Shown: one piece after another, positions 1 through 9,900 of the stretch
How the letters are laid out: each line of letters begins with the position of its first letter
How positions within the stretch are numbered: the first letter of the stretch is position 1
From: Romanomermis culicivorax
Lineage: Eukaryota > Nematoda > Enoplea > Mermithida > Mermithidae
NCBI GenBank assembly: GCA_963922205.1
Contig: CAWUHX010000153.1
Coordinates: forward strand, 310,001-374,000
Direction: 5' to 3'
DNA: 64,000 nt
Made by a program: the position numbers and the translations under genes
Notes under the pieces: generated by a model
Database searches by the model: none
Told to the model about the DNA's origin: nothing
Seen by the model: the letters and a program-made list of their open reading frames with translations, nothing else

Positions 1-73
1 CATTTGCGTTCTTGACAACCCGATATTTTAATGTGTACTGCTCAATATTTAGCGCATTTTTTGTTCTCTGCAG

Positions 74-377
74 ATGAACGCAATTTCAGCGCCATCGCGA
101 CCAATAGCCGTCACATCTTTAATGCAGCAAGCGGGTAACATGACTGTATCTGACAAGGCTGATCGAGTTCCCGCAGCTAATGGTCATGAAACGCGCAATT
201 TTGCTGGCGTGAAGCAAGTGCAATCGTCGAACGATTTTTTGAATCACTTGTTACAGAGCGGATCGAATTCGAGAAAAGACAATTTCGTTTCCATTTCGTC
301 GTCAGCGGTGGCCGTCTCAACAACAAATGATATCGGGACCGTGCAGAAAGCTATTATGTCGGTCGCTAACCCTCGCG
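74..377 (+). CDS. Unidentified gene, exon A (internal)
   Basis: It opens right after an AG acceptor and ends at GT 378-379 in phase 1. It codes about 101 residues of Ser/Asn/Ala-rich sequence. The ATG at 74 is probably an internal Met, because an acceptor abuts it. Confidence 0.6.
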
Positions 378-1454
378 GTAATCTTTTTCCTATGATGAAT
401 TTTTACGAGAAGAATTCTGAATGTTCTATATATGATATGGTAAACTAGATGTTTAGATATGTTTTGACGAAAACTGTGAAAATCGTTGCGTGACCTTAGA
501 TCCTTCAAAAATATCTACTTTTTCAAAAACAGTGTGCATAGCAATATTCATTTCAAAATTCAAAGGATGCAGAAAAAGATTTTGAAACGCATTTCCCCTT
601 TAGGTTATTCCGTGGTTAATGCGTCTGATGTATTCGCCGGTGCAGTTTTTTTACAAACGCCCATTTCGAAAAGCGAACAAGTTAGAATCTGATCTCTTGT
701 TCGTTCATTTTCTTGTTCATATTTTCTTTGTTCCAAGATAAATGCTGTAAGTTCGAATGTTCCTCAATTGATGAGACCGGATGATTTTTTGGCGGCGGGC
801 TTACCAGCCTCCGATTTTCAATCGGTTGAAACCGGTTCGACTACTAATTTTCCATCATCTTCCGATTTGAGCCAATTAAAGTGCGCTATTTCGCAACTTA
901 TTTCGGTAGGATTTTTAAAGCTTTTCTGCTTATTCCAATATTACTTTCAAAATTTGCATCTTTCCCGAAGGTTGAATCTTGAATTTTCAAGAATTGCAGA
1001 CATATGCACACATCATGCTCTCTTAAGTGAAGGAGTTTGAGAAAGAACAACGGATTGTCCATCAGCACTGGAGTTCAGTTGGACTATTAAAAATGTGCAT
1101 AGGTCGACCAAAAGCTATGATAACTGTTCAAACGATCTTGTTTTCGTCTTAAAACCGATACTTCAAACGTGGACAGATATATTCTTGAAAAAAATCGAAT
1201 AGCTTCTCAAATTGGGGATAAAACAATCGAAAAAGATTTTTAACATCATCACATGTTTATGATCGATCATCTTTCAAATCAGAACTCTAGTTGTGTGCAT
1301 AAATAGATTCGAGACGATAAGCTCGATTCTGTTTAATATACCGTAATTTGACTCAGAATAACAATCTTTTCAGATTGATTCGGATTTCGTCGAAGAGCTG
1401 CGTCGAAAAATTTGCATTTGCTCGAAATTTCACAATTCAGGCGAGTTTAATTAG
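74..1454 (+). CDS. 3' part of an unidentified multi-exon gene (four exons)
   Basis: Exons 74-377, 604-680, 738-905 and 1374-1454, joined by GT..AG introns whose phases agree (1, 0, 0), read about 209 codons to a TAG at 1452-1454. The first exon follows an acceptor (ctctgcag) at 66-73, so the true N-terminus lies left of the window. The protein is rich in Ser, Ala, Asn and Gln, with no predicted membrane segment. Its most sequence-like stretches are SSNDFLNHLLQSG, QLMRPDDFLAAGLPASDF and a basic C-terminal end ELRRKICICSKFHNSG. I do not recognise the family. A low-complexity RNP or translational-regulator type protein is possible but is only a guess. An AATAAA at 1661-1666 could be its polyadenylation signal. 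The gene is co-oriented with the FBXO31-like gene about 2.3 kb downstream. Confidence 0.6.
604..680 (+). CDS. Unidentified gene, exon B
   Basis: Acceptor tttcccctttag, donor GT at 681. The 77 nt take phase 1 in and give phase 0 out, which fits exons A and C. It encodes the core VVNASDVFAGAVFLQTPI. Confidence 0.6.
738..905 (+). CDS. Unidentified gene, exon C
   Basis: Acceptor ctttgttccaag, donor GT at 906. 168 nt, phase 0 on both sides. It includes LMRPDDFLAAGLPASDF, the best-looking conserved patch of this gene. Confidence 0.6.
1374..1454 (+). CDS. Unidentified gene, last exon with stop
   Basis: Acceptor acaatcttttcag, phase 0. It reads 26 residues with a basic, cysteine-containing end, then TAG. 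Confidence 0.55.
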   Translation: MDSDFVEELRRKICICSKFHNSGEFN

Positions 1455-2686
1455 CTGTGGTTATCGATTTAAAATGTAAACTATCGAACGTTTTAATTAA
1501 TTACAGATGACATTTGATTTAATGTGATGTATAAAGTTATTCTTTTGGTCGAACTTTCGTTTTACGTCCAAGCGTTCAAAATACGTGTGATTTCTATATT
1601 TCTTTGTCGATATCTGTGCAAAATCAGGCTCTGCATGTACCCATTTTACTAAAGTTTAAGAATAAAAATGTTTTAATTAAAAATTTATTTTCTCATGTCA
1701 AAGTGTATTTCATTTTTAATTTTTCCTCAAATTTCATTTTTCCGTACAAACTTGAAACAGATTCCATAGCTGATCGACCGCCCTTGGGGCTACCGCATAA
1801 AATATTTTATCAATCAATCAAAATAATGTCTTACTAGAAGTCGGAAACGGGTTTTTCGCGCCAATTTTGCGAAAGATCAATTGGATTGTTGAAGCAATGC
1901 TTCCCATATATTTAAGTGAGAAAGTGTTATAGGAATCACCCCTATAGCCTGTTTTTCTTGAATTGGTTGTGAATAATAGGACTGGAAAGCAAATGCGAGT
2001 ATTATGTCACCTTTTTGATATTTTGTGCTAAACCATATGTCACATAGGACTGGAAATTTGTGAGCATATTCAACTAGCGTCAGAATTTTTTTTGAGTTGA
2101 AAATTCCATAGTGAAGGCTTTATATAAGCGATGTTGATGGCAGTTCTAATTTTTGTCATTTTTTCATTTAAAAGCATTTTTAAAAGTCTAGAATCGCTGA
2201 CCTCATGGCGACAAATCAAGATTTGCTAGTCATGGCCACGTTTTATGACCTCGTCCTTAAGGTTTCCATCAACATAGCCATAACCCTAGGAATGAAAAAA
2301 AAGTGAAATACATGTTTTGATAAAAAATGGACATTTTCAAACAATAAATAATCGAGAATTTCGCCGCTCCAAGTTATAATTACGAATTTTTATGGATTTT
2401 TAGACACATAAAAACTCTTTCGAACCATTTTCCCGACTCTTGAGGCAAAAATTTCGAAGTTACTTTTTTCAAATGACCCGCTCCATAAATTTTTGGCAAC
2501 CTGCGACCCGACTAATAGAAAAACTGCTGATCTCGCTCCGAGCTCGGTTTACACTACGGTTTTTTGCTCCTTACACCAGAAAATCATAGAAACTTCAATA
2601 TTTTGGGCCGTAGGAAGAGTTCAACAAATCACTTTGTTTCATTCACAGTTTGGAAATTCATCGCTCACTCAATAAAAACCGATTTT
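1455..2686. other. Intergenic AT-rich stretch with a dispersed repeat
   Basis: No gene is seen. 1940-2160 resembles stretches at 27640-28110 and 19180-19270, sharing phrases such as tagtcctatgtgacat-type boxes (gactggaaatttgtgagcat). It is a dispersed repeat family of unknown type. Confidence 0.5.
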
Positions 2687-2694
2687 GTCGCTAT

Positions 2695-3758
2695 TAGAGA
2701 TTAAACGGATCCAAGATTTTCAATCATCCGGATCCGGGTAATCAACTTGCCTCCATCTAGTTCCTGATCCGGCTAATTGGAAATGAGTTTCACGGATCCG
2801 GGTAATCAGGTCCATTACATACGGATCCGGGTAGTAATAATCTACTATACAGCTTCTGTGATTATGCAGGCATTTCAATTTTATGGATCGTTAAATAATT
2901 CTGTTGAAGTGTTTATCAGATGCATAATATCTGCTGTGTAAAGCTACACAAGTTCAGGAATGTAAATTACTGTAACAATCTGCATAATGAAATCGTCAAT
3001 GGTGAATAGAAGAAAAACTTCATCCTCCTCCAAGTCTTATCTACACTGTGAGAAAAATATCTCCACTTTCATAACATGAATTCGTGTGATGCTGAATCAC
3101 TGTCGCTGGCATCTGAGTGAGATTCTGTGTGACTGGAAACTGTTCCAATGTCTGCATCTTTAAAATAACCGATTTCTCTGGAACCAAAACTGAAATAAAA
3201 AATCCTAAATCGCCTAGAAATTTCTCTGGCGACATCTCTGTGATCAGTCAAAGTGAAAAACTATGGACTGCATTTAATTTATCCTTCATTTGGCGTGAAG
3301 CGCCGGAAAATTTTTTGGAGTTTTATACTCTTTTTTTAATAAATTCAGGCGAAACAGCAAGAACGTTAAAAAAGTTCCAGGAAAAAAAAAATTTTCGCCA
3401 AAAATTTCCATGGATTTTGGAGCTCCAAAACTGTGCTCAGTGCACAAAAAAGACCCTGGTTGAAACTGTTGAAAAACTTTTGTTTTTGAAATACAATTTA
3501 CCAAAAATCAATTTTAAATATTGACTGTTATTATTGAATCAATCAAGTAAGTGTTTGTTATCATACCTTGTAACGTTACCTTAGTGTCAAAATATACTGA
3601 TAGTCAGAGAGTACACTTCCACTTAATTAGTATCAGTTATGTCTAAACTGTATTTGGAATTATCCGAATCCGGATAATTGGAAAGGCTTCTCCCGGATCC
3701 GGATCCTGAAAAGTTCCGAATAATGCGGATCCGGATCCGGGTACCCGTTTCATCTCTA
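2695..3758. mobile_element. Non-autonomous hAT-like element with 8-bp target duplication
   Basis: The ends are inverted (TAGAGATTAAACGGATCC... at the left; ...CCCGTTTCATCTCTA at the right). They are flanked by a perfect 8-bp direct repeat gtcgctat at 2687-2694 and 3759-3766, the target duplication length typical of hAT transposons. Subterminal zones are packed with GGATCCGG/GGGTACCC boxes at 2705-2835 and 3660-3747. No transposase is present; open frames inside (for example 3117-3524) look like chance. A decayed copy of the same family ends at 12147. The element ends 26 bp before the FBXO31-like start codon. Confidence 0.85.
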
Positions 3759-3764
3759 GTCGCT

Positions 3765-3788
3765 ATGCTTGAACTGATAATCGTATGA
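3765..3788 (+). promoter_or_regulatory. Seven-codon uORF overlapping the FBXO31-like start
   Basis: An ATG at 3765 opens seven codons and stops at TGA 3786-3788, which overlaps the main ATG at 3785 in an ATGA arrangement. If transcription begins upstream, this could throttle or re-initiate translation. The uORF start lies at the edge of the hAT target duplication. Transcript data would decide whether it is in the mRNA. Confidence 0.4.
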
Positions 3789-3962
3789 AAAAACAATTTT
3801 CTAAGCAAATGACTATTTTTCTCGACCGATTGCCTGACGAACTTATATTCTCGATATGTAAGTTATTATCCGCAAAAGATATTTTATCCCTGGGCGCCTG
3901 TTGTCGACACCTGAAAAATATCGAAAACTCTGATCAGTTGTGGAAATTTCTATGCAGGCGAG
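3785..3962 (+). CDS. FBXO31: FBXO31-like exon 1 (F-box)
   Basis: It carries the whole F-box. Start chosen at the first ATG in frame with the F-box. Donor GT at 3963, phase 1, followed by a very short intron of 63 bp. Confidence 0.85.
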
Positions 3963-6900
3963 GTGAATTTTCATATTTTTATCTGCCATTTATTTAAATT
4001 GTTGGAGTTTTGGTTTTGTTGATAGATTATGGAGTCGAATATGTTCACTTGTGGTACGGCTGGCTTTACAGAGAGTTTTATATCAAAGGTAAATCGATGA
4101 ACTTCTCTTAGCGTATCATATCCTCATGGACGTTGTGGAAGTGTGAGACCCATGAGCCACGATTTTTGCGGTTTTTTACTATACGCTTTCCTTTATAATT
4201 AGCTTTGGTCCTATGAATTAAATTATTCTCCGTTATCACAGAGTCTACTGGAAGTGAAATATTTCGGTCACCTGTACGCTGGACAACCCAGACGGTGTAT
4301 GTTTCGTGACCCATTTTCCAGTGAGAAGGATATAAGCCCACCTAGGAAAAAGAGGAGAGGCAAACGAGTTTCGATATTTACTCCAGAGAGAGGGTCACCT
4401 CCATACATGCACAGCATGCAAATTCTGCTGGGGGTCATCCAGGACGGGGGGTGGAATAGAAATTTTTTTCGAACGGTCTTAGAAAGGTTTTCTAACATCC
4501 GAACAGCATATTCTTACAAATATATTAGTCAGATATGTTAAATAATTTACTTAGACAGCACTTTTTAAACTTTTAATGTTTGGAATCAAGTATCAGGGTT
4601 CATGCGCGTCCTTGAAATCCTTGAAATCCTTGAATTGTCCTTATTTTTGAAAGCCGTCCTTGAAATCCTGGAATTGTCCTTGAATTCTGGAAAAAAAGAG
4701 AAATGCCCTTGAATTTTCTCAAAGTTCATGGCGTGAAATTAATTTTGAGGAAAAAACGTCAAAAATTTCCGGCGCTGCGCGCCAAAAAACGTTGTTCTCT
4801 TTTCAATTCTTAGTTGTGACTTTTCTGCTTTGTTTTTATTTTTCATTTATATACCAACTGCCCAGAATTCTGCTGACAAATGGTTTTTTTCCTTCGCTGG
4901 TGTGCCCTCATCCTTTTTCTGCATTCCATGGATTAAGCCTCTATCTCAGGATTGTATTGAATTGCAACACTTTCAGTACTGTTTAACCTGTGAAAGCTAA
5001 AATCTAGGTACCAAAACTTTGTTTTTATAGTCTTACAACTGGGCATATGAATAATTCTTGTGAAACTCTTAGGCCTTGTTTAAAAGTCACTGTATAACGA
5101 AACTAGAAATTATACACATCCAATAGATAAGTGAAAATTCAGATAAAACCTGCATCAACTGCTGAAAGTATAGTGATGTTGCTGCAGATAATAGAAAAGA
5201 CATCAGCTATGAGCCAGCAAGTGGAATACGACAACCTTCAAGGTATCATCACGATGAGCACTTTGTCTGCATATAACGTTTCCTTGATGTTAGCAAAAGT
5301 TAAGGTAACCAAATTGAATGAGGATTCCCATTTTGTTAGTGCATATGTATTTTTCAACACAGGAAGTCAGAAGAATCTATTTCCAATGCTCTCTGAGCAA
5401 AATTATGGGATTGAATTATGTGGAATTAATCAATTAATTAATGTGAATTGTGTGAAATTATGTGTAATAAGCAAACAATTTTTGTAATTATAGTTTCTGG
5501 TTGGACGAAAGGTTGCGAGTTGATGGATCACAATCTGCATTGTATTCAAGATGTCAGTAATTGAGCAAACTTAATTGCATCTGAGCGAGTTGCAGTTGAG
5601 TGGTTTGGAATAGCTTATCATGTTTTTCGTGTTGGATAGAATCTGTGATGCAAATCCTGATAGACTGTGTAAACACAAGGTCGTTGTGCTGGTCAATGAA
5701 TTGCAATAATACATGGAGAGTGAATATATTTTCAGGGTTTGGAATTGCTCTAGATTTCGATGATGATTTAATGTAAAGGTATGTGTCTGGTATGTGTGGT
5801 ATGTCTTCCAAGTTGAACACTGGTTTGTCTTTGTGGTTGATTATGTCTAGGGCTGATATGGGATTGATTTTTCTGAGGATGCTTGGCTATTTCCTTTTGC
5901 CATTCTGGAGTATCACTATTTTTTGATGAAAATTGTCCTTGAAGAATGAAAAATTTTGTCCTTAAAATCCTTGAATTGTCCTTGAATTTCATTTTCAAAA
6001 GGGCGCATGAACCCTGAGTATGCTTCCTTTAAAAAAATTGCTGAACCACAGCATCATTTCCATTTTCATGATGACTTTCTCTTCTCTCTTGATCATTTTC
6101 CTTCGTCAACTTCTCAATCATTGCTAGGGGAGTCCAATCTGCTGGGGTCAGCAAGAATCTGCTGGGAGTCAACCCCCCTTGTGCATGTATGGTCACCTCT
6201 ACTGAATATACAAAAAAACTAAACAATCAAAATATAGACAAATGACAGATCAATCATAATTATAAACGAAAACGAGGAAAAACAAAATTCATGGGTGGCG
6301 AAAACGTGACACGAAAGAATAAATGAGAACGGCTAATTTACATAAACAACGAAGATATTTTTGGTGGATCATATTACAAAAGCTTAAAAATTAAAGCTCC
6401 ATTAACAGTTTAATGTCCGTCAGTTTCTCAATTCGAGTCGGACTTAACTGCTAATCTTGAATAGGAGCACTTTCTCCAATCTAATTTGTATGCAGTGTTG
6501 TCAAGTAATCACCTTCAAAAACCCCAATTTTTCCGCCAAAAAACCTCAATCGTTCCAAAAAAACCCTAGAAAACCTCAAAAATTTTTGAAAATCCCTAGA
6601 AAAACCCCAATTTTTGAAAAAATAGAATAAATTCAATTCATAGATGAAAAAATAAATCATGCATAACTTTATTAAGAATCAACAACTTTATTCAGCTGCT
6701 AGCTGCAGAATTTCATCTTCATCATCACATTCAGCCGATTGCTGCACCAAACTATTTGAATGATCATACATGCCCGACGTAAATTTTTTCAACATAGGTT
6801 TTGTTACAGTAAAAGAATTACAACTTTCATTCCTTAAAACCAAGCCATATCGCACACATGGAATACTGTCCAACAATACTGTCGGAAAATCGTGGGTTTC

Positions 6901-9900
6901 AAACTTCAAAGATCAAACTAAATTAAACCTGTATGTTTTAATTTTGAATAGATTCACACATTCAGTTAGAAGCTTCTTAAACGGTGCCTAAGTCTCAGCT
7001 TGCAGTGCTTGCACAAATACAACACAAAATCTCTAGCTTCTAAGCCTCCTAATCCTAATTCTAATCCATACTCAGTGTTTTTTCTGCACCCAGCAAAATT
7101 TTTTCCATAATTCCCGAAGTCGTTTTTTCGCTTAAAAATGCTTAATAGATTCTTTATTTATGTGTTTTTTAACTTTTTCAAACCTTCTGGTGTTTTTAGA
7201 GCCATTAGTTTATATAAATTGAGGGAAAAATTGAGATTTTCCAGTTTGATCCAGGTCTAATCTACAAGCATTGTGGAAAAAATTTTCCAGCATATTCAGG
7301 AGGATACTGAGTTTGAGTTACATGAGAAATCGATGCTTAAGTCCTCTATGATGTCAAGTGAAAGCCTAAAAAAGGTATCAATCTTTCCAGCTTGAAGCGC
7401 CGGAATAATTTTTTTGGGTATTGACATCATAGTTTTTTTTTAGCATTTTACAAGCCATGGCTTGTTGGACTGACAAAATGGCTTGTAGAATTTTAGTCCA
7501 ACAAGCCAAAATGGCTTGTCAGAATTTTTTGAATCATGTGTTTGATCACATCGGATACAGAAGAGATGCATTTTGGTGCATTTTAGAAGGTCATAATCTC
7601 AAAATTTTCCGGCGCTTCGCGCCGGCTATAACTTAAATAAGCATTATTATTTATATCCTAGCTCAGGCGCTGCTCCTAACATGTCTACCTTCACATATCA
7701 TTTAATCTTTAATAGTTTTAATCATCTTAAATGTATTATCTCATGTTTTAATTGGTAATCTTCAATATTTCATCTTGATATTTAATGAAGATTCACATTT
7801 TTTGAGAAAGATCAATACGTCAAGTCTGTAAACTTTTTGAAGCGATTATTCCTTTCTTAACGTAAAATCAATCCAAAAGCTTCATGGAAATAGTTTTCGG
7901 AAATTTCTACTCTTTTTACTCATATCTTTTCGGCCAAGTCCATGAGAGTTTGTGCATAAATTAATGGTTTTAAAATTTTTCAAATATAAAATTCTAGAAA
8001 TTTCGATTTTTGGACACAAAATTCGAATTTAATTCTTCGAATAAGTGTTTGGAAAATTGATTTTCGAGCATCGTAGAATGTCAATACCCAAAAAATTTTC
8101 ATGCGTTTAACGCAGAAAGATGAATAGCTTTTCTGGGCTCTCACTTGTCATCATAGAGAACTTAAGTGTTGATTTCTAATGTAATTCAAAGTCATTATGT
8201 TCTTGGATAGTTTGCTGCAAAATTTGTTCCACAATGCTTGTAGATTAGACTTCAATCAAACTCAAAATTTCGAATGCTTCCTGAATTTTAATGAATTAAT
8301 GGCTCTAAAATTTTATTGAATAAATGTTGAATGACATCTCTTTTTTGATCGATTGCCATGATGCTCAATATATACATTTCTTTGAAAAATAACCTAGAAT
8401 TAGAATTTATTCACATATACTGATATAAAATTGGCTTGTAAAAATTTGAAATGGCTTGTAAAATTTTAGGTCAACAAGCCACTTGGCTTGTGACTCGTAG
8501 GTCAAAAAAAACCCTGATTGACATTCTGATATGCTGGAAAATCAATTTTCCGAACATTTATTTTAAGAATTAGATTCGAATTTTGTGTTCACAAGTTGTA
8601 ATTTCTAGAATTTTATTATTTTAAAAATTTCAAAACCCATAATTTATTCATAAACTCTCATGAACTTGGTCGAAAAGAAATGAGTAAGAAGAGTAGAAAT
8701 TTCCGAAAACTACTTCCATGAAGCTTTTAAATTGATTTCACGTTAAGAAAAGAATAGTCGCTTCAAAAAATTTAGAGACTTGATGTATCGATCTTCCTCA
8801 AAAAATGTTTCAAGGAAAAAATGCGAATCTTCATCAAATATTAAGATAAAATATTTGAGATTACCCATTGAAACAAACATAAGATAATACGTTTAAGATG
8901 ATGACAACTATTATGTAGATAGAGTGATAAGTGAAGGTAGACATGCTAAAAGCTGCGCTTGAGCTAGGTATTGCATAATAATGATTATTGAAGTTATAAC
9001 CGGCACGAAGCGCCTGAGTATTTTGAGATTATGATCTTCTAAAATTCACCAAATGCATCAAAATTTTTTTCCTTTTCAAAAATTTTTTCCAAAAAAAGAA
9101 CGATTTGGGGTAAAACACTGCCTGCTACAATAGAATAATAGTGAATATATGTAGTGAAAATGCAAATTAAATGTGTAATTCAATGTTAAATTTGAACGAA
9201 TTTATAGTTGTTGTTCATGATCCAAAAGAAATCAGTGGATTATTCAACGATTATTTCTTATCAGTCCTTAAGATTGATGATTGTTCTATTCCTGATTTTC
9301 CCTTAAGAACCAAGTCAAAACTTACATCTGTGCGACTCTCTGTTGAACTAGTCACTACTTTTTTGAAAATTTAAAAATTTTAAAAATGAATTCCTCCTAT
9401 GCTCTTGGACCTGACGGCTTATGTGCATATTTCTACAAAAAAAAACTGGCACACCACCTAGCCATTCCATTAACCAGTATTTTTGAAGTTTCCTTCCAAA
9501 CTTCTTCAATTCCTAGTTTCTGGAATCAAGCAAATGTAATTGTTGAGAGTGGCCAAAGCAGCCACCTCAACTACGAATTGTTGCAAAAAGAGAGCGCCTT
9601 TCCCGCAGCTCGGTTGGCTCAGTTGGTTAGAGCGTGCGGACGGTAGCCGCAAGGTCCTGGGTTCAAGTGCCAGACCGAGCATAACTTTTACTGAAGCCCC
9701 GAGTGGCGGGAAAAGGTTGCCTCAACATAATACCAACCTTCAAGAAAGGAGATTGCTCTCTTACTTCTAATTACAGGCCTATATCTCTCTGCTATATTAG
9801 TTGTGAAATTATGGAATCTATTGCAAAGAATTCTCTGATCAGCTATCTGAAATCTAATTCTCTTTTGACTCAACACCAATATGGTTTCTTGCCCAGGAAA

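Noticed and set aside
3117..3524. 135-residue frame upstream of the FBXO31-like gene
   Set aside because: Inside the non-autonomous hAT-like element, no domain, low-complexity Phe/Lys/Asn composition.
4254..4541. 95-residue frame with basic KKRRGKR patch in intron 2
   Set aside because: An overlapping frame of similar length exists on the other strand, no splice phase fits the neighbouring exons, and exon 3 is clearly at 12196.
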